DNA of 64,000 nt, from assembly GCA_051294375.1 (NCBI GenBank), contig CM119265.1:21199978-21263977 (forward strand), written 5' to 3'. The notes under the pieces are model-generated. The model was not told where the DNA came from, ran no database searches, and saw only the letters and a list, made by a program, of their open reading frames with translations. The translations under genes were made by a program, and so were the position numbers. The DNA comes from Paraspadella gotoi. Lineage: Eukaryota; Chaetognatha. Below, piece after piece: positions 1 to 12,268 of the stretch. Numbering within the stretch: the stretch's first letter is position 1; the number at the start of each line of letters is the position of its first letter.

Positions 1-246
1 TACCTGCCTATTCATGCGCCTCCGTTCGCTCAAAAACACCCAGTTTTTTCTCCCTCTCTCCTCTACAACTACTCTTCTCTCTCGTCTCTCCATCCACTCT
101 TCCTCTCTCTTCTCGCTCTCCACTCATGCTCTCTATCTCTCTCTCTCTGCTCTCTCTTCCCTCTCTTCTCCTCTCTCTGCTCTCTCTTCTCTCTCTTCTC
201 CTCTCTCATCGCTCTCTCTTTGTCTCTCTCTCGATTTCGCTTTTTC

Positions 247-2400
247 AGCTGATCGAGTATCCCTGTAATCATCTTATCATTACTTTTTCTTCTTCATTCA
301 CCTGACTTGTTGTGGTTAGTTTGCACAATACAATTCCAAACTCACCCATTGATAACAATGACCTAATTATCACAGTTCAAAAACAACGGGCCTATTTTCT
401 AAAGAATCAGGAGATGCCTTTTTGATTACATTGAAAAAATAACGTTAAGAAAAAACTCCGTCGCAGTGCCACCATAGCAGACCCCGTTTCTGGCATCCTT
501 TTAAAAAAAGAAAAATAGAAGAAGAAAAATTCACATGCAAAGAGAGAGGAGGATGAGGTTAAGGAGGTTTGAGGAGTGCACAACGCCAGGGGAGGCAAAT
601 TAAGGAGTTGAAAGCAGCGGCATCGAGGATGAGGAGTTGAAAGGCGGACATACACACACCACACTGGGGAGGGCGAGGAATGAGGAGAGCTTGAAAGAAG
701 GGCGTAGGATGAGCCTCGAGGCGACGAGGAGTTGAAATAGCCTAGTCGGGAGGATTGAGGATGTTGAAAGAGGATGAGGATGAGGAGTTGACAAGAGGGA
801 GGATGAGCGGAGGACGTGAGCAGAGTTTGAAATAGGGAGGATGAGGAGTTGATAAAAGAGGGTAGGTATTAGGAGTGAAAGAGGGAAGGATGAGGAGTTA
901 AATAGGGAGAACGAGGGAGTTGAAAGTAGGTTAGGCTGAGAGAGACGAGAAGTTGAAATAGGGGAGGGAATAGGAGGAGTGAAAAGAGGGAGGATGAGGA
1001 GTTTGACAAGTATGGGAGGTATGAGCGTCAAGAGACGAGAATTGACCAAATCAGCGGGAGATGAGGAGTTGAAAGTAGGGGCGGCCGAATGCGATGAGAG
1101 TGTGAGAAAGAGGGGGAAGGAGAGGAGTTGGACAAGTCGGGAAATGCATGAGATTAGAGGAGTTTTTAAAACTATGAGTTGTTCACAGGGTACTTCAATG
1201 GACCATAAATTCTACAAAAACAAAAGCAAAAAAAGAAATACAAAGAATATCGGCCCGCATTCTTATTGCCACTCATTAATCCCACTTACATTCTTCGTTA
1301 GAATAAGCAATAGTAATTTTTAAAAAACTGCTCAGTGGCGTAAAAAGACAGTAGGGGAAAGAAAGCCACCGTATACTAAGGAAATGCTAACCCATGTCCA
1401 CATTAACTGGTGTTTGTTTACAACAAATCTCCTCCTTAGTTCGCACATAGAAAGAATAGAATTAGGCCCTCTCATATCTTTTCTTTCTGTTTTCACCCAC
1501 ATGATCCTCTCCTCTCTCTCGTCTCTCTCTCCTATCTCTCTCTCTTCTCTCTAACTCTCTCTCTCTTTTGCTCTCATCCTCTCTTTGCTTCCCCGACGTT
1601 CAACTTTTTTTATATTTTGTGAAAAAGATATTTTCTGCCGTAATTTTTATGGAGGGAAAGGGCATAAGGCTGCGCGAAGCCGTTCAATTAATAAAGGAAT
1701 AAAATTTGGCACAAAGCGACTGATAAACGAATTAGTATCAGACTGCGCCGGCCTTACGCGAATCAGGCTTATCTATTTCGTCGATTCTGAGAGACGCCAA
1801 CGTAATGTCTTTTTTGAGGGTCAGATCACGCTTGCAGAATCACAATACTAGGTGTCGGGGAGAGGAGAGAGAGAGAGAGAGATAGAAGAGAGAGAGATGG
1901 CAGATGACTGACCCTGAACCTGAGAGAAGACCGGACGAGAGAGAGCGAGAGAGAGAGATCATCCTGATAGGAGATGAAATGAGAGAGAAATATCGAGGCT
2001 AGGCCGCGAAGACTGCAGCACACGTAGTGAGACCACAAAAAAAAAAGAAAAGAAACAGAAAAGAAGAGAAAATACGAGAAAGAAACACAGAAATAGAGGA
2101 AAAGAGAGAGGACCATAGAAACAAAAAAAAATCTTAAAAATATATTTCTTCTGCGGAAATATATATATAATTCATAAATTGGGTTTTTCCACAATCGCTC
2201 GGGCGGTGAGAGTCTAACCGTCTGTTGCGAGAACGAGCCTCATGTTAAATGTATTACTTTAATTAGATTTCTCCTAAAAAAATTTTTTCTTCAATAATTT
2301 TTTTCTCTTTTAGAAAACCAAATTGACTTTGCGTTTTTTACCTTATCCAAGGTTTTTCTTTCTTTTCTATTTTCTTTTGCTTATTTTTTTATTTTTGGAC
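247..2400. repeat. Duplicate of 4082-6179, indel-rich
   Basis: Collinear with 4082-6179: for example CACCCATTGATAACAATG at 341-359 and 4171-4189, AATCAGGAGATGCC, and AATTGGGTTTTTCCACAATC at 2177 and 6003. This copy carries many extra single bases relative to the other. Between anchors it holds CT/GA tracts that are N at 5148-5916 in the partner. No gene is supportable. Confidence 0.85.
541..1130. repeat. 23-bp minisatellite (noisy copy)
   Basis: The same GGATGAGGAGTTGAAAG unit as at 4331-4830, here continuous for about 590 bp but with frequent one-base insertions. It probably represents the part that is N in the other copy. Confidence 0.75.
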
Positions 2401-2454
2401 GGAACAGAAAAAATCATTTTGTCATCGATAGAAAAAAAAAAAAACACAACCCCC

Positions 2455-3740
2455 ATCACCCGATTTTTTATTCAAATATTTTTTTTCGCTTAAAATTCAA
2501 AAAATTATAAAAGAAACAAAAAATTCAAGCTCAAAAAAAAAAAAAAAAAGAAGAATAAAATTAAAATAAAAATACCGTACATAAAACAAAAACAAAAAAA
2601 AAAAAAGATCATGAGGAAAATTGTCCACATCCTATCACTCTTAAACTGATATTCGGACTCCGAGAAACGGAAAAGAAAAGAGAAATGCTCCGGTTCCATC
2701 GATCCTAGAGCACAAATTTGCGAATTTTTTTTTTTGAGGACAGTGAGTATTGTTTTTCTTTGCCCTCAATTTTCTTTTTTCTATTTTTTGAACGCTTTTT
2801 CCTTTTTCTCGCGTAGGGAATTTTCTTTCTCCGCGTCGGATTTTATTATTTTGATATTATCGCTGGAAAAAAGGACGGTTAACGGGTCGTAAAATAATGT
2901 ATGCGTGCGCTGTGTCCGATTGAACAGTACTACCATCGCAATTTGTTTTACTATCGTAAATAGTATAAGTTATATATATATATATATAGCGGCTGCGCAT
3001 TCTGTTCGAATCGCAACGTTCTGATCAAGATTCCCTATATATTTTATAAATCTATTTAAAACTGCATAGTCAAGGCCCATATAAATTATATCAATTATGG
3101 CGCTACGATTTGAGTTAGCTGCCTTAGCGTCTTGGGGAACCAACGGAGTAGCAGCGCGATCGAAAATTCCCATTTATTCATGCCCAAAAAATGGTATTTA
3201 AATTGAAACTGGTCACACCGCAGTTTTTCCCTCTTTTCCCAAATAAAACCTGCTTCGATCTTTTGTAAATCAGAACAAATCATACATCATCAGTATGGTT
3301 TCGGATAGCTTATTGTCTTTCTCTAACTAGATAAAAAAAGAAAAGTTTAAATTCTGTGCAATCTTGGAAATGCTTGATAAAGCAATTCAAATGAAACTGA
3401 GTTTTTAGGTGGAAAACTGCATAGTCAAGCCTTCAATCTTTTTTTTGTTCTAAAGACCATCGAAAGAAACTATATTGTTTTTTATATCTGTTTCAGTTAG
3501 AGCGCGGCAGGAATTTAGAGGAGTTATATAATTAAATTTATAGAGCAAATAGAAAGGATATCAAGAATTTGCACGCTAAAAGCTTTTTTTAAGCGCGTAT
3601 CCGTTTGTATTGAAACATGTTGACAGATAGGTTATCCCAATCGACAGGAATCAATTAAAAATAAAGCATTGATCATGCAGCATCCGGGCCAGAATAAATA
3701 GCCATATTTCAACATGGCCTTTACCGTATTTTACGTCCCT
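2455..3740. repeat. Duplicate of 7449-8705
   Basis: Shared anchors include CATCACCCGATTTTTTATTC at the start, GTGCGCTGTGTCCGATTGAA, ATCCGGGCCAG.ATAAATA and ATATTTCAAC..GG near the end. Both copies have indels against each other. The 6205-7440 segment found between the partner's halves is missing here. Confidence 0.85.
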
Positions 3741-3866
3741 CTCCTTCTTTCCTCCTCAATCTTTGTCGAATAATCCTTCTCCTTTCTGCCTCCCAGATTC
3801 CGATATTCTCAGACCCAGAATTCATTCCACAATAGAATCCATTTATGCTTCTATGCCTCCGCAAAA

Positions 3867-4082
3867 NNNNNNNNNNNNNNNNNNNNNNNNNNNNNNNNNN
3901 NNNNNNNNNNNNNNNNNNNNNNNNNNNNNNNNNNNNNNNNNNNNNNNNNNNNNNNNNNNNNNNNNNNNNNNNNNNNNNNNNNNNNNNNNNNNNNNNNNNN
4001 NNNNNNNNNNNNNNNNNNNNNNNNNNNNNNNNNNNNNNNNNNNNNNNNNNNNNNNNNNNNNNNNNNNNNNNNNNNNNNNNNN
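3867..4082. other. Assembly gap, 216 N
   Basis: Run of N at the junction between the two copies of the first duplicated locus. Confidence 0.99.
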
Positions 4083-4330
4083 TTTTTTCAGTGATCGAGT
4101 TTCTATCTCTATCATACTTTTCTTTTCATTCACTCGATTGTTTGTTAGTTGCTACATACAATTCAAACTCACCCATTGATAACAATGCCTAATTATCACA
4201 TTCAAAAACAAACGGGATTTTTAAAGAATCAGGAGATGCCTTTTGAACATAAAAAATAACGTTAAGAAAAAACCGTCGTTTCTGGATCTTTAAAAAAAAG
4301 AAAAAGAAGAAGGAAAAATGATGAAAGAAG

Positions 4331-4830
4331 AGAGAGGATGAGGTTGAGGAGGTTGAGGAGTTGAAAGAGGGGAGGATAANNNNNNNNNNNNNNNNNNNNN
4401 NNNNNNNNNNNNNNNNNNNNNNNNNNNNNNNNNNNNNNNNNNNNNNNNNNNNNNNNNNNNNNNNNNNNNNNNNNNNNNNNNNNNNNNNNNNNNNNNNNNN
4501 NNNNNNNNNNNNNNNNNNNNNNNNNNNNNNNNNNNNNNNNNNNNNNNNNNNNNNNNNNNNNNNNNNNNNNNNNNNNNNNNNNNNNNNNNNNNNNNNNNNN
4601 NNNNNNNNNNNNNNNNNNNNNNNNNNNNNNNNNNNNNNNNNNNNNNNNNNNNNNNNNNNNNNNNNNNNNNNNNNNNNNNNNNNNNNNNNNNNNNNNNNNN
4701 ATGAGGAGTTGAAAGAGGGGAGGATGAGGAGGACGAGAAGTTGAAATAGGGGAGGATGAGGAGTTGAAAGAGGGGAGGATGAGGAGTTGAAAGAGGGGAG
4801 GATGAGGAGTTGAAAGAGGGAAAGATGAGA
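4331..4830. repeat. 23-bp minisatellite (cleaner copy), interrupted by a gap
   Basis: Units containing GGATGAGGAGTTGAAAGAGG plus a short G/A tail, exact at 23 bp in 4741-4830. The 321-N gap 4380-4700 lies inside the array. All ORFs through it are repeat translations. Confidence 0.85.
4380..4700. other. Assembly gap, 321 N
   Basis: Inside the 23-bp minisatellite. Confidence 0.99.
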
Positions 4831-5147
4831 TAGAGAAGTTTAAAACAATAGATGTCACAGGTATCAAGGACAAAATTGTACAAAAAAAAGAGAAAAAAGA
4901 AATAAATAGATAAACGCCCGATTATTGCACTTAATCCCCTAATTCTTGTTAAATAACAAATAGTAATTTTTAAAAAACTGCAGTGCGTAAAAAGAAGTAG
5001 GGAAAAAAGCCCGTAATACTTAGGAAATGCTAACCATGTCCACATTAACTGGTTTGTACAAAAATCTCCTCCTAGTCGCACATAGAAAGAAAGAATGGCC
5101 CTCTCTTTTTCTTTCTGTTTCACCCACATGACCTCTCTCTCTCTCTC

Positions 5148-5916
5148 NNNNNNNNNNNNNNNNNNNNNNNNNNNNNNNNNNNNNNNNNNNNNNNNNNNNN
5201 NNNNNNNNNNNNNNNNNNNNNNNNNNNNNNNNNNNNNNNNNNNNNNNNNNNNNNNNNNNNNNNNNNNNNNNNNNNNNNNNNNNNNNNNNNNNNNNNNNNN
5301 NNNNNNNNNNNNNNNNNNNNNNNNNNNNNNNNNNNNNNNNNNNNNNNNNNNNNNNNNNNNNNNNNNNNNNNNNNNNNNNNNNNNNNNNNNNNNNNNNNNN
5401 NNNNNNNNNNNNNNNNNNNNNNNNNNNNNNNNNNNNNNNNNNNNNNNNNNNNNNNNNNNNNNNNNNNNNNNNNNNNNNNNNNNNNNNNNNNNNNNNNNNN
5501 NNNNNNNNNNNNNNNNNNNNNNNNNNNNNNNNNNNNNNNNNNNNNNNNNNNNNNNNNNNNNNNNNNNNNNNNNNNNNNNNNNNNNNNNNNNNNNNNNNNN
5601 NNNNNNNNNNNNNNNNNNNNNNNNNNNNNNNNNNNNNNNNNNNNNNNNNNNNNNNNNNNNNNNNNNNNNNNNNNNNNNNNNNNNNNNNNNNNNNNNNNNN
5701 NNNNNNNNNNNNNNNNNNNNNNNNNNNNNNNNNNNNNNNNNNNNNNNNNNNNNNNNNNNNNNNNNNNNNNNNNNNNNNNNNNNNNNNNNNNNNNNNNNNN
5801 NNNNNNNNNNNNNNNNNNNNNNNNNNNNNNNNNNNNNNNNNNNNNNNNNNNNNNNNNNNNNNNNNNNNNNNNNNNNNNNNNNNNNNNNNNNNNNNNNNNN
5901 NNNNNNNNNNNNNNNN
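5148..5916. other. Assembly gap, 769 N
   Basis: Starts in a CT run. The corresponding part of the first copy is about 1500-2060. Confidence 0.99.
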
Positions 5917-6179
5917 CGAGAAAGAAAACAAGAAATGAAAAGGAAAAAAATAAAAGAAACAAAAAAATCTTAAAAATATTTTTCTGCGGAAAAAGTTCAT
6001 AAATTGGGTTTTTCCACAATCGCGCTAACGAGAGAACGAGCCTCTTAAATTTTACTTTATAGATTTCTCCAAAAAATTTTTTTCTAATAATTTTTTTTCT
6101 CTTTTAAAAACCAATTGACTTTGCGTTTTTACCTTTCCAGGTTTTTTCTTTCTTTTATTTTCTTTTCTTTTTTTTTTTT

Positions 6180-6204
6180 NNNNNNNNNNNNNNNNNNNNN
6201 NNNN
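6180..6204. other. Assembly gap, exactly 25 N
   Basis: Fixed-length gap at the left edge of the copy-specific segment 6205-7448. Confidence 0.99.
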
Positions 6205-7448
6205 TTAAACAAAGATTTGTACGCTTGTAGTTCAAATCTTAGTTCTCCGATTGAAAAAAAGTATTTCTTGGATAACTTTTGAAAAGAAAAGAGATAGCAA
6301 GGGTGATGTGGTTCAAAATTTAAAGCACGTATCATGGGACAAACCTTTCCCTTCAAGAGTTAATTAAATTTCACTATAATCTTACACAGCTTTTGTTTAA
6401 ATCTAAGTTAAAAAGCTATAAACCAATTTTTCCTGTATGTTAAAAATTGCGATGAGGGCATATGAATTTTTTTTTTTTCTTTTGTGATTTGAAAAAAGGG
6501 AAGACTGAATTACATTTTGTATTACCATTAAATTTCTTTTTTTCATTAAAAACTGCTTTATATTTTAAGTTAAAGTAAAAAACAAGCAAAAATTTATGTA
6601 GTAGCTTGATAAAATGTCTTTTAAAATATGAAAATGAAAATACAAAAAATGTGTTTAAAGCTTGATATAAACAGTCTTGGACTCGACCTTCTTGCCTGTG
6701 AAAAAAATCGTCACTTTTCATTATCTTCAACTGCAAAACAAAAAGCTTGAAAACCCAATAACTGCTTGTTATCATAATAAAATTTTAAAAAATACATAGC
6801 TGGCACATTTTTAAACAAGCAAGACATCATTGTGTAAATTGTATATGATAATTTTCTTAAAAAGAAAAAAAGAGAAATTTTTTATATCTTACTCATTTTT
6901 ATTTCTTCTTAAATAAAAAATTTCAACAGAAAAAAAATAATCTCGAGGAAAAAAAAAAAAAATTAAAAATCTACTCATCTTGAATGTCCAATCGTTTTTA
7001 CTGCATTAATAAAAGGTAGAATTTTTTTTAATTTCGCCCTTTTGCCCCCCAAGCCCCTAGACATGGAAGTGCCCCAAAATTTAAAAAAACATTTTTACTT
7101 GATGTGCATACAGCGAACCCGATTCTGAATTTTTGTAATTCTCCTTCAAACATATATTAAATAAACAATAATTATTTGCGCGAGATGTGACATTGGACAA
7201 TGCCACTGTAAAGGCTTCTTTCGTTACCCCACTTCCCCGAATTAATTTTTAAACCGAGGTTTTGGTTGTTTTTTCTCTAATTTGAGACATAACACACTAA
7301 CTTTTGGTAAATTACTAGTTTTGTCAATTTACACAATCTACTTCCGCGTAATCATCAGCCGGAACGTTTAGCGTGTCAAAAAAAAAATAGCGGAAAAAAA
7401 GAGTAAAACGTTCTGACAAATTTTAAAAATCGATGGAGGAATCTACAT
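6205..7448. other. 1.2-kb AT-rich segment present in one copy only
   Basis: Lies between the two halves of the second copy. The first copy runs from 2400 to 2455 without it. Dense in poly-A/T. Short ORFs (6129-6356, 6440-6775 minus) show no domain. Either a polymorphic insertion or a misplaced contig. Confidence 0.5.
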
Positions 7449-8705
7449 CACCCGATTTTTATTCAAATATTTTTTTTTTCCGCATTAAAATTCAAAAAAT
7501 TTTATAAAAAGAAAAAAAATTCAAGCTCAAAAAAAAAAAAAAAATTAAAATAAATAAAAAATAAAATAAAAATACGATACATAAACAAAACAAAAAAAAA
7601 AGATCATGAGAAAATGTCACATTCTATCTTAAACTGATATTCGACCTCCCGAAAGGAAAAAAAAGAGAAAATGCTCCAAGGTTTCCATTCGATCCTGGAG
7701 CCAAATTTGAATTTTTTTTTTGAGGACAGGAGATTGTTTTTCTTTTGCCCTCAATTTTCTTTTTTCTATTTTGAGCTTTTTTTTTTCTCGGTAGGAATTT
7801 CTTTCTCCGGTCGGATTTTTATATTTTGATATTATCGTGGAAAAAGGACGGTAACGGGTCGTAAATTAATGTATCGTGCGCTGTGTCCGATTGAACAGTA
7901 CTTTACATGCATTGTGTTTCTATCGTAAATAGTATAAGTTATGAGTATATATTAATATATAGGGCGCTGCCGCATCGTTCGAATCGAACTTCTGATCAAT
8001 GATTCCTCTTGATATTTGACTTTCCTATCAAAACTGGCCATGTCCAAGGCCGATGAGTCAAATATACTCCAATCATTGGTAGATTTCGAAAGGCTAGCTC
8101 TTGGGGGAAGCCAGAACGAGGTATGAGCGCGATCGAATTTCCCATTTTTATCATCCCAAGAGAATGGTATTTAAATGAACTGGTCAGACCGTTTTTTTCC
8201 CTTTTCCCAGAAATAAACCTGCTTAATCCTTTTGTAAAAATAGAAACAAATCATACATATTCAGTATGGTTCGGATAGCCTTATTGTTCTCGACTAGATA
8301 AAAAAAGCAAAAGTTTAAATTCTTGCATCTTGAATGCTTGATAATAGCAATCAGAATGAATGGGATTTTAGGGGTTGAGAAACTTGCATAGGTCAAGCCT
8401 GGATTTTTTTTTGTCTTAAGACCATCGGACAAGAAACTGATATTGGTTTTTACTATCCTGTTCAGGTAGACGCGCGGGTCAAATTAGAGAGTTTAATTAG
8501 AACTTTAGAGCAATAAAGGAATATCAATGTTTTGTGCATCGCAAAAGCTCTTTTAAGCGGCGTTCCCGAGTCCTGTATGGAAAATGGCGTTGACGTGTTA
8601 TCCAACCTGAGGACATCAGATTTAAAAATGAAGCGATCGATCATGCGGCGATCCGGGCCAGGATAAATACCCATATTTCAACGATGGGTTCACCGTATTT
8701 TTACG
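7449..8705. repeat. Partner copy of 2455-3740
   Basis: Collinear with 2455-3740 through several exact 15-20 bp anchors, with indels. No gene is visible. Confidence 0.85.
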
Positions 8706-8909
8706 TTTTAGAACGCAGTCTGTATAAATGTTTGAATTTCACGCCTGTGATGTGAGTTGCTCAGGCCGTCGTTGTCCCTTGTTGTCGTCTCTTATCTATC
8801 TCTTGAAGAGACAGTTAAATTATTGTGTATTGTGATAGTGAAGAAAAGCCGTTCAATAAAATCTTAAAAGCACATAGTGGATCGAGCCTACTCTTTAATC
8901 GAAACCAGA

Positions 8910-9125
8910 TAATTGGATCGCGATGATAATCAAAATATTGTGAGCGATGCATAACAATATTGATGCGCAGCATTACCGAAGCGATGCATCGCGATATCAA
9001 CCAAATGATGGATGCGATGATAGTCATCTCATGGTGATGCGATGATGTAATATTAATCTGATGCGATGTAGTCCTGCAATTGATCGGGATATAATCACTT
9101 CATTGATGCGATGATAGTCATTCAT
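8910..9125. repeat. Degenerate minisatellite with GATGCGATGATAGTCA motif
   Basis: GATGCGATGATAGTCA or close variants recur near 8918, 9009, 9038, 9060 and 9105, at irregular spacing. Indels suggest noisy sequence. It adjoins the palindromic satellite. Confidence 0.5.
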
Positions 9126-9141
9126 TGACGTGACAATGACT

Positions 9142-10210
9142 TGAAAAAAGTAATGCATATTGTTAAAAAAAAGTATGCATACTCTCAAGGAAAAGCTATG
9201 CATACTTTTGAAAAAAGTATGCATACTTTTTTCAAAGTATGCATACTTTTTTCAATGTATGATACTTTTTAAAGTATGCATACTTTTCTTTAAACTTTTT
9301 TCAAAGTATGCATACTTTTTTCAAAGTATGAATCACTCTCTTTTCGAAGTAGTTATACTTTTTTCAAAGTATGCACTACTTTTTTCATAGTATCTGTGAT
9401 ACTTTTTTTGAAAAGTATGCATAACTTTTTTGAAGTATGCATCTTTTTTTAAAATATGCATACGTTTTTTGCAGAAGTGATCGGCCATACTTTTGAGAAG
9501 AAAGAATTGCACACATATACTCTTTTTTTCAAAGTAAGATGGCAAGAATTTTATTGAAAGTATGCCATAACTTTTATGATCGTCTAACGATATATGCATA
9601 CTGTAATCCCAAAGTGCATCATACTTTATAAGTATACTTAGGCCATTGACTTATTTTTAAGAATTTTTTCACAAAGTATGCATCATATTTTTCAACAGTA
9701 TGCATACTTTTTCTCAAAGTATGCATACTTTTTTAAAAGTATGCATCACTCTTTTTTAAAATATGCATACTTCTTTTTGACAACGTATCGATAGCGTGTT
9801 ATCAAAAGGCTAGTGCATGGCTTTTTCAATATCATACTTTTTATATTTTCTCGTCACCGTAGCGATAGACATGAGATCTTTGTTGAATAACTGGCAATAC
9901 TTTTTTTATAACTTGTTTTTCAAAAGTACTGCGATACTTTTTCAAAGTATGCATACTCTTTTTGAAGTATGTATACTTTTTTCAAAGTATGCATACTTTC
10001 TTTCAGAAGTACGCATACTTTTTTTTCCAAAGTAATGCATCTTTTTTTGAAGTATGCATAACTTTTTTCAACTTGCATTACCTTTTTTCAACTTGCATAC
10101 TTTTTTCAACTTGCATACTTTTTTTCAACTTGTCGGGCATATCTTTTTTCAATTGCAATCCTCATTTTTCAGCTTGCTACTCTTTTTGCAGACTTATCGC
10201 ATACTTTTTT
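9142..10210. repeat. Palindromic AT-rich satellite array
   Basis: About 1.1 kb built from the unit AAAGTATGCATACTTTTTTC, 19-21 bp, repeated dozens of times with scattered indels. Because GTATGCATAC is self-complementary and flanked by A-runs and T-runs, single units form perfect inverted repeats. The clearest is 30 bp, at 9207-9236. Towards the end (10060-10200) the unit changes to TTTTTTCAACTTGCATAC. The ORFs here (KYAYFF, VCILF strings) are translations of the repeat. Confidence 0.85.
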
Positions 10211-10230
10211 AACTGATTACCGCTTAAATT

Positions 10231-11431
10231 ATCCTTAGTCAAAATCCGACATTGTTTGCTCAAACCTATGTTCATAAGTAATAAATGAGTAGGCCGGAAT
10301 TCAGATTGCAATTTTAAATATTAAACCTATCGTTCATCATGAATTAGTTTAATTAATTTTATTCATTACAGTATGGGCACTCACACTTTACTTACCATTA
10401 TCAAGTCATATCTTTTTAATTATAGTTTTTATTGCTATCTCAATATTAAATACTAGGTTTTATCGAAATAAAATTAAATGATTTAGAAAGTGAAAAAATT
10501 AATAACATCGTGAAGAAGCGATTAGTTGAATTCTTAATCTAGAATTAACGATATTAAATTAGGAGTTTAATTTAATAGTAGTTGTCTGACTAGGTAAAGG
10601 TACATCAGTCAAGAATAATACTTTCAAATCTTACACTTTCTTCTGGCTCTCTTGGTCTTTTTCCCTTTTTTATTCTGTTATACATTATTGTATATTTTTT
10701 GTGATTAATTTGTAAGGATTCCTTTTTTCCGGGCTTCGCTATTCTATTTTCTCTTATAAGGCCCGCCGTTCGCCGCATAATCGCTATTATCGGTTACACA
10801 AGCTTAGTAACTAGCGCGTAGTTCAAATCCTTATTGGACAAAACGAGTTCGATTTTTGAAGCGAAAGTTGATCGACTTGAAAGGGCGATTTCTTCGCGAC
10901 TGTTTTATTGCCAATAACTTTTGAACGGGATTATCCGATTTTTTATGAAATTATTGCATATAGTAAGTAGTAACATTTTAAATCTCCCTATCGAGTCACT
11001 AGCGTATCCATTAGAAAAATTTTATTTAAAATAGCTCAATAGTTTAGAAACAGATGCACATGCCCCAATATATAGTATATGAAGTTGTGTTATTCTGGTG
11101 ATTCGTTTTGAAATCGTAATATTAGTAGATTTTTTTCAATTATAATTTGAAAAAAATAATGTGTTATAACATTATTTGACTCTGTATGCTAGCTTCCAGC
11201 TGCTACTGCTAATCTGTTGATCACACAGATTATCGAACCATATATATATTTTATAGTTACGCAGGCGATAAAATTTTCGACGTGACAAATTTTTTTCTCA
11301 CTTTCTTTATTTCTTTTTTCTTTTCTTTCTTTTTTTCTCTTTTTTTTTGTTTGTTTTTTTCTTTTAATGGACGATTCCCCATAAAAATGAAAAAGAAATC
11401 CCAAAACGCAAACATAAAAAAAGTTTGGTTG
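10231..11431. other. AT-rich intergenic sequence
   Basis: No ORF with recognisable similarity. 10245-10267 is identical to 57277-57299. The rest is ordinary AT-rich sequence, ending in a T-rich run before the GA array. Confidence 0.5.
10245..10267 (+). repeat. 23-bp exact repeat shared with 57277-57299
   Basis: Begins TCCGACATTGTTTGCTCAAA. The distant copy sits three bases from a 25-N gap. Too long to be chance in unique sequence, so it is probably part of a dispersed element. Confidence 0.6.
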
Positions 11432-11450
11432 TGAGAGAGAGAGAGAGAGA

Positions 11451-11497
<47 letters not shown>

Positions 11498-11524
11498 GAG
11501 GAGAGAGAGAGAGAGAGAGAGAGA
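11432..11524. repeat. (GA)n array
   Basis: About 90 bp of GA with two short interruptions. ORFs reading RERER or SLSLS over it are repeat translations. Confidence 0.85.
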
Positions 11525-11720
11525 CGAGAGCAACCGAAGCCTCCGTGATCCCTGATGCCTTATGGATGGCGTTCCTCGTCACGAGGAGGAGAGAGAACAC
11601 ATTTAAAATGAATTCAAATTAATTTTCCGAATTCTTTGGCGGCCCGAAAAAAAACCCACGACAACATCAAAAAACTTGATTGATGACGCAGATAAAAAAG
11701 AGAGAGTTGAACGACTCACA

Positions 11721-11800
11721 GACGAGAGATGAGAGAGAGAGAGAGAGAGAGAGAGCAGAGAGAGGAGAGAGAGAGGAGAGAGAGAGAGAGAGAGGAGAGA
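11721..11800. repeat. (GA)n array, imperfect
   Basis: GA with GAGAGGAGA interruptions. Confidence 0.8.
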
Positions 11801-12191
11801 TCTGCGAAATCGAGGTGTGGGCGATGAGGGTGAGGATATCAAAAAGGTGAGGTTATGATGCGAACGTGGTGAGAAAGCCGATGTTTACCTTTGTTTGTTT
11901 GGATGATGGATTGAGAATATTTTTTTACCCGCCTATTTTAGAATGAGAGAGATTTCGTTCTCTCTAATTTTATGCCGTTTTTTTTTTTTTATTTTAACAT
12001 TCGAAACGTCAACAAATGATATTTTTTAAATTCTTTTAGTTTTCAAACAAAGCTTGATTAGTGAAAAATTTTGTTGGGTGGATTCTCGGTTTGGCAATGG
12101 ACAAATGACATTTCTAGAAAGCGATTAAAGTTTAAATAATAGAAAAGAAGAGAGGAAAAAGGAGAAAAGAGACGAATTCATAAAAAACTAT

Positions 12192-12197
12192 AGAGAG

Positions 12198-12240
<43 letters not shown>

Positions 12241-12268
12241 AAGAGAGAGAGAGAGAGAGAGAAGAGAG
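12192..12268. repeat. (GA)n array
   Basis: GA dinucleotides with AGAAGAG interruptions. Confidence 0.8.

Larger units (their letters stand above)
4082..6179. repeat. Partner copy of 247-2400
   Basis: Shorter and more regular copy of the same locus, broken by two N gaps inside its repeat-rich parts. No gene is visible. Confidence 0.85.

Noticed and set aside
541-1323. Plus ORF 979-1323 and minus ORF 600-1049
   Set aside because: Translations of the 23-bp minisatellite in indel-rich sequence.
9142-10210. CRISPR-like array
   Set aside because: The repeats abut without unique spacers, the unit is a 20-bp palindromic satellite, and the genome is eukaryotic.
9160-10216. ORFs rich in KYAYFF and VCILF strings on both strands
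   Set aside because: These are repeat translations of the palindromic satellite, which reads open in several frames.
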